Both the position numbers and the translations under genes were made by a program. From Ananas comosus (Eukaryota > Streptophyta > Magnoliopsida > Poales > Bromeliaceae): a DNA stretch of 64,000 nt. Shown here piece after piece: positions 34,851 to 47,577 of this stretch. Each line of letters starts with the position of its first letter. Positions within the stretch are counted from its first letter, which is position 1. Location: the NCBI RefSeq assembly GCF_001540865.1, contig NC_033640.1, forward strand, positions 793,866-857,865, written 5' to 3'. The notes beneath the pieces are model-generated. The model ran no database searches. It was not told where the DNA came from and saw only the letters and a list, made by a program, of their open reading frames with translations.

Positions 34851-36107
34851 ATGTATTGGTGAGGTGGCGTCACAAACCAATTAAATATCTCCTTTTAGAG
34901 ATATATATCTCATCATGATTGTAAAAAAATATTTTTATTATACTTTTATTTAAGAAAAAGAGATATGATTGGCTTGTTATTAATAACATGGTGTAAGTGT
35001 GACAGTATAGAATCCTTCCTCTGTGCTTCCATAAGCATACCAGCACAACTCTTGGCAATTGTCTATTTCTGTATTTGAACATTGCATGCATGGGAAGTCG
35101 TGAGAGTGCCTGTTTGTCTCGGAGACCCTCCCCCCACACATCCCAATCTCCGTACCTGCTGCGTGAAAATGCATGCACCAGTCCTTGTATTCAGCAAAAT
35201 TTCAAAATAATAATAATAATAATAATAAGAATAAAGCACTACTTTTGAAACTTAAATTTAAGGGAAAACTTCAAAACCCTCCCGTTGTTTCACACTTTTT
35301 TATTTTAGTATCCTATAATTTAAAGTATATTAAGTTAGTATTCTATGATTTTTCACTTTATCACTTTAGTATCANTTGCAACCGGCTCACCACGGCCGTT
35401 AAAATTATTGATTTTGAGCCCTTTCGATCACTAAGCAAATGATATCGAAAAATTACAAAATTTATTTTCTAGGCACTTCAAATACTCCAAATCAACTCTA
35501 ACGAAGCTGATCGTCGATTTGAAAGTAAGAACATCGAAAACAACTTGAAAGTATGGAGGCCTTTGTGCTGAAAAATTTTAGAATGCACCGGGTGTATTGG
35601 TGAGGTGGCGTCACAAACCAATCAAATATCTCCTTTTAGAGATATATGTCCCATCATGATTGTAAAAAAATATTTTTATTGTACTTTTATTTGAAAAGAA
35701 GAGATATAATTAACTTATTATTGATGACATGGTGCAAGTGTGACAGTGTAGAATCCTCTCTCTGTGCTTTCATAAGCATACGAGCACAACTCTAGCAATT
35801 GTCTATTTCTGTATTTGAACATTGCATGCATGGGAAGACGTGAGAATGCCTGTTTGTCTCGGAGACCCTCCCCCCACACATCCCAATCTCCGTGCCTGCT
35901 GCGCGAAAATGCATGCTCCAGTCCTTGTATTCAGCAAAATTTCAAAATAATAATAATAAGAATAAAGCACTACTTTTGAAACTTAAATTTAAGGAAAAAC
36001 TTCAAAACCGTCCCGTTGTTTCACACTTTTTTATTTTAGTACCCTATGGTTTAAAGTATATCAAGTTAGTATCCTGTAATTTTTCACTTTATCACTTTAG
36101 TATCATG
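34635..36107. repeat. About 740-bp direct duplication joined by a single N
   Basis: Positions 34635-35374 and 35376-about 36107 are near-copies that differ by scattered substitutions and by the length of an AAT microsatellite (35207-35228 versus 35947-35959). The junction is a single N at 35375. The first copy is cut off inside the Mutator-like MITE that is complete in the second copy. This fits two haplotype contigs laid end to end, although a real tandem duplication cannot be excluded. Confidence 0.8.
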
Positions 36108-36390
36108 TGGTTTAAAGTATATCAAGTTAGTATCCTGTGGTTTTGCACTTTATCATTTTAGTACCCTATAGTTTAAAAAACCACAGGATACTAACTTGAT
36201 ACAAAATTAAAACCACAGGATACTAAAGTAATAAAGTGCAAAACCACAGGGTACTAACTTGATACATTTTAAACCACAGGGTACTAAAGTGATAAAGTGA
36301 GAAACCACTGGATACTAACTTGATACATTTTAAACCACAGGGTACTAAAGTGAAAAAATTGAACCACAATGGGGTTTTTGAAGCTTTTCC
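35993..36390. mobile_element. Mutator-like foldback MITE, 'GTGGTTTAAAGTGTATCAAG' family, copy 3
   Basis: The ends are GGAAAAACTTCAAAACC and TTTTTGAAGCTTTTCC. Flanking 9-mers TAAATTTAA (35984-35992) and AAAATTTAA (36391-36399) match at 8 of 9 positions. Both arms contain repeated modules of TTTAGTACC/CAAGTTAGTA type in opposite orientation. A truncated second copy starts near 35260 because of the surrounding duplication. Confidence 0.7.
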
Positions 36391-36399
36391 AAAATTTAA

Positions 36400-39300
36400 C
36401 TAATAAAGCAACACTAAAGGTGGAACAAATTAAACCCAATGAGCCGTAATTAATACCGTAATATCTGCAGGGGTTGAGGCGCATGTGTAACCAATATTTT
36501 GGAGTGACATGTGGTGGTGGTGTTCTTGTACAATTTCATGTTTCATTTTTATTTTTAGTTTATTTGGAAATAACTATTTTTTTGTTCATTTATTAGTAAA
36601 TCATAACATTTGATTTTTATGATTTGGGTTTCCTGTCGTTTTAATTAACAAGTATTCTTTTTTTTTAAAAAAAAAATTGTACTCATATGATTTGTAAGTT
36701 ACAATATTTCTCATGTTAAAACAAAATATTATCTTAACAAAGATATTCGGTGAACTACTTATCACTCACTGAACGCGTGTAATTATAGTTAATAAATACC
36801 ATCGATCTACGCCTATAAGAACGATCTATTCTTTTGTTTCGTAAATTTCTTTGCCAGTCTTTTTAAATTTAAGAATAATGTGACTGCTAATTCAATTATC
36901 TTTTTTTTCCTAAAATAATAGGGTAATAATAGTCTATGAAAAGTTAATATTTAAAGTTAATAATATGCCACACCATAAAAAATGTGAAATAGCTGTTATA
37001 TACCGTGTTATTAAACTAAATCAGCTATATTAATTGTATAAATCTCTTTTGGAGGTATCATGTTGTTTCTATAGAAAAATTTGGATCAAATGTAACAAGA
37101 TAATTTGATCAAAAATAAAATTTTAAGTTAATAGTGTAAATAACATTTCACATATATGTAGTGAGTTCACTTACTAATAGTGCAAATTTAAACTTTTTTT
37201 TTTTTTTTGTTTTTTAGGCAATCACTTTTACCTTTAAAAATCATGTGATACCTCCACTATGAAAATTGGCCAAAAACACCAATTTGTTTGCTTGTGGTGT
37301 TCCCACATGCTTTGTTCTGATTTTTCTCCCTTTTTTTTTTTTTTACCCTTTGGGGTTTAGCACATAATTTGTGGTCCTAAGAGAATCCCATTACCATCTC
37401 ACCAAGCCCCTCCAAAATCCAGCAAATATATATGCCTCATTAATTACACATGTTATTATTAACTTATTATTGCCTAGGAGTGTAAATGTGGGATGAACAT
37501 GAGTGGAGGATATATAGAGTAGCTATGTCCATTTCTATCATTTATGTTTACATGCAACACAAAAGTGGAATATTTATATTATTATTACATTAATGAATGT
37601 GATTGGTCCTAATTGTGATGCTATTTTTTATTGCTAGATGGAAAAAAAAATAGAACTATAACTTTACAATTAGCAGATTGGTTGATTGAATGTAGTTCAA
37701 ATTCATTGATAAAAATTGACCAGATTTAATTAATATGATCTGCTCCTAATGAATTAATTATTATGGGTGTTGGATTTAGAGGGCATGCAGAAACTTACAA
37801 ACTAGATAGCCAATATATCCGATAATCAAAAGAAGATCGTGTTTGCTTGTTATACACGCCTTCTAATTGGATCATCCTTGTCTTACTGCTTCTAAATTTT
37901 TCACGTATCTCATATTCTCCTATGTGTTGCTTGTTATAGCAGCCTTTTTAGATCGTTCTTGTCTTAATCCTTTTGGATCTTACACATTTCTTGCCTTCTC
38001 CCACGCATTGCGGATCGCATGTGAATTACGGATCGGATGCAAAGAGGGCAATTAAAATACTCTTCTATATCCACACTCCAAAACCTCGCGAACATATATA
38101 GGTGGAAAATTCAGAGAGAACATAGAGAGGGAAGAGAGGAAAGAAAATTTTTATTTTCTTTTTATTTTCTTACGTATCAAATCCGAGAGAAAATGGATTA
38201 TATTTATAGATTACTAGAAATTTTTAAAATATTCTAATTCTCATATAGAGATAAAGATAAGAATCTCTATTAGGATATTAGAAAATATGTTTCTTAACTA
38301 ATAAGAAATATATAATTCATTTTTATCCTTAATTTATTAAGATAAATTCTAATTCACATCTAATACGAATTGAGTTGAATTAAAATCGGCCAATGTGAAC
38401 ACACCACATGGAAATAATAGGAATAGTGAAAGAAGATGATTTTGTAGTTTTACATAGAAATCCTGTATCAGTATATGTTGAGTGTTTAACATAGTTGGAG
38501 CTTATGGATAAATTTTTTTTTAAAAAAAGAATTTTTAGTTAAATTCCATGAGTAACATGACATATGAATATACAATAAAACAATAAACTTTCTAAAAAAT
38601 AATGACATGTATATTTGGATAATGCAAAAAATTTAATATCTCAAATATGCTTTTGAAGTACATTACCATAGATTGCAAATGCCAAAAGAGGCCAGGGTGC
38701 ATTTGAGATCCACTGTTCTCTCAACTTGGCTGGGTAAATTGCAGTGTACTAAAAGGACTTCTCCATGCTTGGGGCCCCACCCACTTGTTTGACACATTCA
38801 AAAAAAAGAAAAAAAGAAAAAAAAGAAAAAAAAAAGGGGAGATTTATGGTTTCACTATTAATTATGGTTAGAGCTTTCAAGAATAGAAGAAGAGATCTAT
38901 CCAAGATATTCAAGTATCAAGATTTAAGTTAAGAGTTAACATATAAACAATCTCATATTGAATAACTAATAAAAGATATATAAAATTAATTTTATGTTAA
39001 TAAAAAATTAATATATAGTCTCACCTTAATAAACTAGAGAGAGCTCAAGATATTCTGTATATGATTGTGCATGACTGTATTATTGAGACAAGAGTTTGAA
39101 GATGAATCCATATTTCATATGTAGTCATGAAGACTCACCAATATCATTCAGATGTTGATGCCGACTGAAAAAGAAGTAATATCACGTACGCGGTGATCTT
39201 TTGGATAATATGATATCAGAGTCAATTTCAAATTCTTTTATTTTGTACGTGTCTTCTATATTCATCATGCACGTGAGTGGATGTGTTAATATATATTTCT

Positions 39301-39700
39301 GGATTATTTTTTATATATATCTTTCGATTAACAACAACAAATATAAAATATTGTGTTTGAGGGCTAATACAATAATATAGGGTTTTTTTCCCCCTAAGGT
39401 TTAAAAACCATGCCTTAAATTTGAAAGATTATATACTTACATGTGAGTATTTTAAAGGGTATATATTTAAAAAAAAAAACCAAAATTTCCCATGAGTTAT
39501 TATGGTAAATGCTAATTGGACCAAAGCTTTTTATGCTAGTTTTCTTGTTTTCCTCCCACACTATAAAAAAAATTATTACTTGGACCAGGTACATTCTAAA
39601 TGCCTGGTCTTGTTACAGCTTCACTCCCAAATAGTAGTTCTGAACACTTTTTTTTTATTTATCAAATATTTTATCAGAAACTGATGTGACTTGTAAGCTA
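36400..39700. other. Gene-free AT-rich spacer
   Basis: I see no supportable gene in this stretch. The longest open frame (37867-38055) has no family features. Low-complexity tracts include an A/G-rich AAAAAGAAAAAA run near 38800-38836. Confidence 0.5.
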
Positions 39701-39701
39701 A

Positions 39702-41294
39702 TCTATATCTATATCTATACTTACTTCTACATTAAAGGAGAGTTAGGTCACCTCAAAGTGGTTAGGAAGTGACACGTGTCCTCCTCAAGCTCTCCTATCT
39801 CTTTTAAAAATTTGCATGCACCCGGTCTACACAAATATAACATACACCAAATCTATTTTTTTAATTTAAAATTAAAATATAATTTAATGGATATATTTAC
39901 ACTATATAATAAATTTTTGTACAAAATATTATAGGGTTTAAGTTCCAACAATATGGACTTATCAATATAGTGTTTAACATATAAATATACACTTGGTGCA
40001 TGAAATAATTTCTTCCCAACCCACTTCTCATTTATTAAAAACTTTGCCTACGCCCGGTCTATAAATATTACATACACTAACCTTAATTTTTAATGATTAA
40101 TATTATTAAATTAAAATATAATTTTATAAATGCGATCTATACTATATAAAATGCCCCTATATAAAAAATTATCAGAGTTAGATTTTTATATCAAATATTT
40201 AAAAATAAAGTGTGTAAAATTTACTTATACACCTGGTGCACCAAATAGTATCATTTGTTTTAATGTAGATAAAGATATATAGATAGCCCCTCAACTATAA
40301 TTTTTTTGAATTGAGTATATAATACGAAATTTTAAATTTTTATACTTTCAAATTTTAAAGTTATAAATATCAAATTTTATATTTTATATTTTAAATTCTA
40401 AATTTCAATTTTAACTCATAATATTTATTTCTAAATTATAAACTTCAAATTTTAAAATTTTAAAATTTTAAATCTCTAAACTCTATAAAATTAATTAATT
40501 AATTTACTATATTTAAGGAGGGTTTTGGGGAACCAAAGGGTGACACGTGTCCCCCCAAACCCTCCTTTACTCGCTCTTTCCCTCTATATATATAATAAAA
40601 ATATATATAATACGAAATTTTAAATTTTGATACTTTCAAATTTTAAAGTTATAAATTTCAAATTTTATATTTTATATTTTTAATTCTAAATTTTAATTTT
40701 AACTCATAATATTTATTTCCAAATTTTAAACTTCAAATTTTAAAATTTTAAAATTTTAAATCTCTAAACTCTATGAAATTAATTACTTAATTTTATTCAT
40801 AATTAATTAAATATATTATATTTAATTAATTTTATTAATAATATGCGTAATAAATTGCATAATAAAATTAAACCTGATAGATGCAATTTAAATCACGTAA
40901 AATATCGTTATATAAAAAATACAAAATTTAAATTTCAGGACTAAAATTTTAGAAATATAGTGTATATGTGTATATATATAATGAAGTTTATTAAACAAGT
41001 TCTTCTACAGTTTTATTTTTCTTCTATTTATTAATTTTTTTAAAATTATTTTGATAGATTTATCTCAAATTCTTTTCATATAAATTTTTATAAAATAAAT
41101 TGTTGTATAAATTTCTTTTGCGCATATACCAATTTTAATGACTTTTATTTAAATAGATTTAACTATTAAATTATTTTTATCTAACTTTTATTTAATTAGT
41201 AATTAGACTTATAAAACAATATAAAAATATTTAAAAAATAAAATTTATTATAAAATATTTTTATATCCGCAGCATCGCGCGGGTATTTCACTAG
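39702..41294 (+). mobile_element. Probable non-autonomous Helitron
   Basis: The left end begins TCTATATCTATATC after an A (39701). The right end is CTAG followed by T (41295), the A|T insertion context of Helitrons. Just before the CTAG is a GC-rich hairpin-prone segment (CCGCAGCATCGCGCGGGTA), as in plant Helitron 3' ends. The body is AT-rich and has no helicase gene. Two CACGTGTCC modules (about 39774 and 40543) and a direct repeat of about 185 bp (40315-40502 and 40606-40793) lie inside, suggesting internal duplication or nested insertion. Confidence 0.6.
40315..40793. repeat. Direct repeat of about 185 bp, two copies
   Basis: Copy 1 (40315-40502) and copy 2 (40606-40793) both begin ATAATACGAAATTTTAAATT and end near CTCTAAACTCTAT(A/G)AAATTAA. 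They are nearly identical and are separated by a GGGTTTTGGGGAACC segment with CACGTGTCC. Both lie inside the probable Helitron. Confidence 0.8.
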
Positions 41295-41734
41295 TAATAG
41301 TATAAACTGGGCCACTTATTACTGATTTAAAAAGATAAAGATTATAAATGCAATATATGTAAGACGTTTTACAAATATGCTAATACATTAGCAACACATA
41401 TTATAAAGAAAAAAAATAATTTTATATAATTTTCTGTAAACATATGGAATAGCATATATATTCCTATATATATAGTTTGGTTCGGGTATAAGCAAGAACT
41501 AGCTATTACAGAGATAGGTACAAATATGGGGATAAGAAAAATAACGTTTAGATGGAAATTGGATTGTTTTCGGGGATAAGAAAAATATTAGGCAGTTTTA
41601 TATAAAAAATGGAGGTGTTGGTGGGGATAACCGAGAACAACTATTCTCGGATAAAAAATTAGCGTTTGGGTATAAAGCGGGGATAAAGGCCTATTCCTAT
41701 CCCTATCCTCTAACCAAACGCTTTAAGTTTAAGC

Positions 41735-42400
41735 TTTCAAATTTATTCCTCAAAAATTCTTAATGGTTTCAAATATACCTCTATTGCTAATGTCCGTTTA
41801 GAAAAATGTAATTAGGTATCGGTAAAATATTTAATTTTGATTAGTGAATGAGGTAAATTAATCTTTTTACTCCTTTGATATTATTATACCTTCTTCACTG
41901 AATCAAAATTCTAGCAATGAGAACTCTTCTTCTTCCTCCTTTTTTTTTTTTTTCCTCTCTCTCCTCTATGCTAGTTTTGAACATGTAACCAGAATTTCAA
42001 CATCCTGATTTATCCACAACGTGTGTAGCTTTGCCCATGTCGAGCACCGGGGAATCAGTATTAGATAGGTAGGGAAAAAAAGAGAGTGAAGAATAGGTAA
42101 AGAAGATATTACAATAATGTTACTGGATAAGTTAGTTTTTATAGAAGAAGAAGATGGCTATTGGAGTTTTTTTTTTTTTTTGAGGATATTTCTGCGTAAT
42201 TCTAATCGTTGAAATTTTTAAAGAGATATATTTGTGATGACAAAATTAACATTTCACCGCTCTTCTGTTAAAAAACTAGTGAGCTAACGGCAACAAACTG
42301 AAAGGACAAATATGAACTTTTAAAGAGATAAATAAATTTGAAAACTTAAATTCTGCAGAGATATATCTGCTATTTGATATATGTACAGAAAACTGTATAA
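41735..42400. repeat. Degraded foldback MITE related to the 325-721 element
   Basis: The left part contains AATGGTTTCAAATATACCTC and TAATGTCCGTTTAGAAAAAT. The right part contains AAAGGACAAATATGAAC and TCTGCAGAGATATATCTGC. The order mirrors the arms of 325-721, with diverged sequence. Clear target duplications were not found. Confidence 0.4.
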
Positions 42401-42574
42401 AATTATTCTTATAAAAAATAATACATACTTTTTTGAGCAAACAAAAGGTAGACCAAACCAAATAGCTACTTGATACCATTCAGCGACAATCAGAACATCT
42501 CTTCTTACAAAATGCCAATATTAGAGTTGTCATTGAGTATATATATGTATATATATATATATATATATGAGTCC

Positions 42575-43108
42575 GGCTAATATGCTCTTATGAGTACGAT
42601 CACCTTCGTACTCATAAGTTGTTTTCGATAAAAGAGCTTCCGAATCGACGATCCATACCGTTAAACATTATCTAGAGCATTTAAAACTTCTAAAAATTAA
42701 ATTTTAAAATAATTTTTCAATATCATTTATCTTACGATCAAAAGCCCACAAAATTGATAATTGTTAACGGCCGGTATGAAATATTTGCTAGTTTAACGGT
42801 AAAAAAGAATCAGAATATGTTGAATTTTTGATAGAAAATTCTATTCACTATATAAATAAAGATCAAGAACTCCGATCTTAAATTGAAGGATCCAATCATC
42901 TATTTTTATGATGTCGTTTGATTTTAACCGTTCATTTTATACCTGCTTAATGGACTTTATAATGATTTCGAAAAATTACGAAATTTATTTTCTAGAAGTT
43001 CCAAATACTCTAGATCATGTTTAACAGTGTCGATCGTTGATTCGAAAAGGTCATATCAAAAACAGCTTATGAGTACAAAGCGCTCTATACTCATAAAAGT
43101 ATAGTCCT
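42575..43108. mobile_element. Long-inverted-repeat MITE, copy 5, flanked by (TA)n on both sides
   Basis: The left end GGCTAATATGCTCTTATGAG and the right end CTCATAAAAGTATAGTCC are inverted repeats. The arms continue with GTTGTTTTCGATAAAAGAGC and its complement. TATATATA arrays directly border both ends (42538-42569 and 43112-43131). It is the closest relative of the element at 2450-2992. Confidence 0.75.
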
Positions 43109-43164
43109 ACTATATATATATATATATATAAATAGTATTAATTAATAATATATAATAATATTAG

Positions 43165-43390
43165 TTCGCGGGCTGCTTAAAATCTATGTATCTACCCAAG
43201 TTTTGCTTTGTACCTTTTCATTATTTCTAACCATTGATAAATACAATAATTCAGTGGAGACCACCAACCCTTAGGGGGATCATCAACTCAACCGAACAAT
43301 ATCACCCCTGACCCTACTTTTCATCCAAGGTTAAAAAGCTTGATAACAAAAAGAGCGTTTTTCTATAATATATTAGTCTAATTCGTATTT
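43165..43390. mobile_element. Short MITE of the microsatellite-associated group
   Basis: It contains the TCATCAACTCAACCGAACAA and TTCATCCAAGGTTAAAAAGC segments shared with 32085-32300 and 33455-33660. (TA)n or ATATTA tracts border it at about 43145 and 43391-43413. It lies directly upstream of the receptor-like kinase gene. Confidence 0.5.
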
Positions 43391-43706
43391 AATATATATA
43401 TATATATATATATTCACCGGTCGCAATGAATTCCCATCCCTATCCTTTCCGGCCCGGTCTGGCCTATGGCCTGTCCATCCCCTACCCCGCAATTCACGTC
43501 AACTCAAATTCCATTTCACATCCCCCCTCTCTCTCTCTCTCTCTCCTCTCTCCCCCCTCCCAGCATCTCAACATTCGCCTCCACAGCCCAAGAAGCGTGA
43601 CCACCTTCCTTTTACTCCCTCCTCTTTTCCCCATCGAAATCCCCGCCATGTCTCCCGATCGTCCACCCTAACATCTCTCTCACACTCACACACACACCAC
43701 ACAATG

Positions 43707-43736
43707 CACAAAAAAAAAAAAAAAAAAAAAAAAAAC
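43707..43736. repeat. Poly(A) tract upstream of the receptor-like kinase
   Basis: About 25 consecutive A residues follow a CA-rich segment (43680-43705). Such homopolymers are prone to sequencing error, and this one lies just before the frameshifted part of the gene. Confidence 0.7.
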
Positions 43737-43765
43737 AATGTCGCCCATTAATCCTCCTCTGTCAC

Positions 43766-46700
43766 GTGCATGCAATGTCTCCGCGGCGGAGGACATTCCC
43801 GGTGCCGCACGCTGAACACGAGGTCTGGCTGATCGGTGTTCCGGTGGCGCTCTCCGACTCCGTCCGTGCGCGCTCTTCGTCGGTCGAGGCCGACGCGACC
43901 CGCCTGCGGCTGGACCGCGTGAGTGCGAACCGGGCCACGTCCGAGCCGTCAGCTCGACATCTGCCTTCCCTCTCCCTTGCATCCTCGCCGCGCCACTCCC
44001 CCGCGCCACGACCGTCCCTCCCTCCGCTCCTCGTCCCTTCCGCAACAACACTCTCCGGCCCCCTCCCTCCGCCTCTCCCTCCTCCCCTCCCTCCGCTCCC
44101 TCGACCTCTCCTACCAACGCCCTCTCTCGGCCCCCTCTCTATACCGACGCTCCCCCTTCTCTCCCTCCCTCCGCCTTCCTCGACGCTCCCGTCCAACCCT
44201 CCCGGCCCCCTCCCCTCCTCCCTCCGCTTCCTCCTCCTCTCCCACAACTCCCTCTCCGGCCCCATCCCCCTCGCTTTCTCCTCCTCAACGCCCCTTCTTC
44301 TCCACCTCAACCTCTCCAACAACCGCCTCACCGGCCCCGTCCCCTTCTCCGGCGCCGGCGGCCTCTGGTCCCTCGCCCGCCTCCGCGCCCTCGACATCTC
44401 CTCCAACGACTTCTCCGGCGGCGTCCCCGCCGGCGCCGCCGCCCTCCGCAACCTCAAGCTCCTCGACGTCAGCCGCAACCGCCTCTCCGGCCCCCTCCCC
44501 CCCGACCTCGGCGCCTGCCGCCACCTCGCCGCCCTCGACCTCAGCCGCAACGCCTTCTCCGGGCCCCTCCCGGACTCCCTCCGCCTCCTCTCCTCCCTCG
44601 TCTCCTTCTCCGCCGCCGGTAACCGCCTCTCCGGACCCCTCCCCGCGTGGGTCGGCAATCTGTGGGTTCTACAACTTCTTGATTTCGCCGATAACGACCT
44701 CTCCGGAAGCCTTCCGGAGACGCTCGGCGGGCTGAGGGACCTGAATTACCTCGGCCTGTCCAACAACCGGCTCGGCGGCTCGATCCCCCGTTCCCTCGCG
44801 CAGTGCGCGCGGCTCCGCGAGCTGCGGATGAAGGGGAACGCGCTCTCCGGGAGCATTCCGGAGGCGCTGTTCGATCTGGGATTGGAGTCGATCGACCTCT
44901 CGTCGAACCAGCTGTCCGGGGCGGTGCCCGCGGGGTCGGCGAGGCTGGCGGAGGCGCTGCGGTGGCTCGACCTGTCGGAGAATCGGTTCGCGGGGAACAT
45001 CCCCGCGGAGATGGGGCTGTTCTTCAACGTCAGGTACCTCAACCTGTCGTGGAACGAGCTCCGGACGCAGCTGCCGCCGGAGCTCGGGCTGTTCCGGAAC
45101 CTCTCGGTGCTCGACCTCCGGAGCTCCGCGCTCTACGGGCCGATCCCCGGCGAGTTGTGCGACTCCGGGAGCCTCGCGGTGCTCCAGCTCGACGGCAATG
45201 CCCTCTCCGGCGCCATCCCGCCGGAGATCGCAAATTGCTCCTCACTCTACTTGCTGTAAGCGGTCGCTGAATATAAATATATAAAATACCGTTATCTGAT
45301 AGCTTAAATTATTATAATATATATATTTTTTTTTCTATAATACTTTAACAATAGCAATCATTTATAGCTGCTGCATATAATTGAGCAATCATTTTGTAAC
45401 TGTGTGTATATTTGTGCACTACCTTTTTAGAGGCTTTATATATACCTTTTTTTTTTAATTTATTATAGGTTGTTTAAAGTCTCATTTGATACGGTATTTA
45501 TTTTTTATCTTTTCAAATAGAATTTTTATGTAAAATAAATGCAAGAGGTAGCACTACATTGTTTGCAATCTTTCAATCCCAAACATTTATTTGACAATAA
45601 AAATAAAAATTTTAAACTTATTTTTTTACTTTGAACTTTTTTTAAAAAAAAATTATTAATCGGATGCATTGCAAGATAATTAATTATGATAAAAAAAAAT
45701 TCATCCTATCAGCGCATCATTAAATTATATAATATTAATGTTTAAAAATATAAAAAAATAACGATAATATCAAACGAAGCCTTAATAAATGTTTGAGTTG
45801 AAATAATAAGATAGAATAAGAAAACAATTAAGTTAGTATGTACACAGAGAATGCTAATAATGTGGTAGAACTCAAATTCATGATTCTCTATATTTTGACA
45901 CCGAATTTTCGATCTACAATCTTATTTTACTTTTGAATTTTCACAATTTATTCGAGTTATAATAAATTTTTTAAAATTATAAAATTTAGATAGTTAGATT
46001 GAAAGCATAAGATATGATAAGGAGTGTCTGTAACGGCTAGTATTATTATTATTATTATTAATTTTGGTTAATGCAGGAGTTTGTCGCACAACAGCTTGAG
46101 CGGATCGATTCCGGCGGCGATGGCGGAGCTGAAGAAGCTCGAGATCCTGCGGCTGGAGTACAACAACCTGACCGGCGAGATCCCGCCGCAGCTTGCGGGG
46201 CTCGACAACCTCCTGGCGGTCAACATTTCGCACAACCGCCTCATCGGCCGCCTGCCGGCCGGCCCGGTATTCGAGACGCTCGACAGCAGCGCCATCGACG
46301 GCAACCTCGGCATCTGCAGCCCCCTCGTCGCCGAGCCGTGCCGGATGAACGTCCCCAAACCGCTCGTCCTCGACCCGAACGCGTACCCGCGCGACGGCGG
46401 CCGCAGCGGCGGCGCCGCGAACCAGCTGGTCGACTTCCCGGGCCGAGCCGCGGCCAAGCGCCGCAACTTCCTCAGCGTGTCCGCCATCGTCGCGATCTCC
46501 GCCGCGGTCGTCATACTCGTCGGCGTCGCGGTGGTCACCCTACTCAACATATCGGCGCGGCGGAGGATCGGGCTGCTGGAAAACGCGTTGGAGAGCATTT
46601 GCTCGAGCTCGACGAAGTCGACCGGATCGCCCGCGGTCGGAAAGACGGTTTTATTCGGTCAGAAGAGTAGCCTGCGGTCGGAAGTCGAGACGGTCGGAGG

Positions 46701-47577
46701 CGCAGAGGCGCTGCTGAGCAAAGCCGCGGAGCTCGGCCGCGGAGTGTTCGGTACCGTCTACAAGGCGTCGGTCGGAGAAGGGAGGGCGGTGGCGATAAAG
46801 AAGCTTCTCGCCGCGAACGTAGTGAACTCCCACGACGATTTCGATCGCGAGGTTCGAACCCTAGGGAAGGCGCGGCACAGGAATTTGATGCCGGTGAAAG
46901 GATACTACTGGACTCCGCAGCTTCAGCTGTTGATCTCCGACTACGCCCCCCGCGGGAGCCTCCACGCGAGGCTCCACGAGGAGGATGCGGCGCTGTTCTC
47001 GTGGCCGGACAGGCTCAAAGTCGTGCTCGGCGTGGCGAAGGGCCTCGCGTACCTGCACCAATCCTTCCGACCGCCGATCATCCACTACAACATCAAGCCG
47101 AGCAACGTCCTGCTCGACGAGAGCGGCGAGCCGATGGTGTCGGACTTCGGGCTCGCGCGGCTCCTGCCGAAGCTCGACAGGCACGTCGCGAGCGCGCGGT
47201 TTCAGGGGGGGATGGGCTACGTCGCGCCGGAGCTGGCGTGCCAGAGCCTGCGGATCAACGAGAAGTGCGACGTGTACGGGTTCGGGATCCTGGTCCTCGA
47301 GGTCGTGACGGGGAGGAGGCCCGTGGAGTACGGGGAGGACGACGTCGTGATACTGATCGACCGAGTGCGGGTGGCGCTGGAGCAGGGGAACGCGCTCGGG
47401 TGCGTCGTCGATCGGCGCATGGACAACGCGTTCCCCGAGGAGGAGGTGCTGCCGGTGCTCAAGCTGGGGTTGGTTTGCGCGTCGCAGATACCGTCGAGCC
47501 GGCCGTCGATGGCGGAAGTGGTGCAGATACTGCAGGTTATAAAGACACCAGTGGGGGATAGAATGGGGGGTTTCTGA
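43766..47577 (+). CDS. LRR receptor-like pseudokinase, At3g28040-like, with frameshifted N-terminal region
   Basis: Two exons, 43766-45255 and 46077-47577, join in frame (phase 2) to about 996 codons. From about 44205 onward the frame is clean: LRRs of type LxxLDLSxNxLSGPLP, a transmembrane segment (about 628-657, SAIVAISAAVVILVGVAVV), a P-loop GRGVFGTVYKA (about 716) and VAIKKL, then HYNIKPSN (about 833) in place of HRDxKxxN, SDFGLAR, GYVAPELACQ, RINEKCDVYGFG and TGRRPVEYGEDD. HYN replaces the catalytic Asp, as in the family annotated 'probably inactive LRR receptor-like protein kinase At3g28040'. Before about 44205 the LRR signals jump between frames: LRRNT-like CGWT is readable at 43905-43916 only in another frame that then stops, and SLRSLDLSY at about 44095-44120 is out of frame. 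No signal peptide is visible. The start coordinate is therefore nominal. Causes could be sequencing errors in very GC-rich DNA or a decaying allele. Confidence 0.85.

Noticed and set aside
34870..35178. 102-codon minus-strand open frame
   Set aside because: Lies in repeat DNA that is duplicated at 35600-35930 without a matching frame; no family features.
37867..38055. 62-codon open frame with hydrophobic residues
   Set aside because: No signal-peptide logic, no splice partner and no recognisable family.
40315..40793. Two direct repeats considered as LTRs
   Set aside because: They lack TG...CA ends, a primer-binding site and flanking duplications, and lie inside a Helitron-like element.
43762..44658. 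298-codon minus-strand open frame, Arg/Glu-rich
   Set aside because: Antisense shadow of the GC-rich LRR exon; low complexity and no family features.
46071..46670. 199-codon plus-strand open frame overlapping the kinase exon
   Set aside because: Out-of-frame shadow of the receptor-like kinase exon 2, Arg/Ala/Pro-rich.
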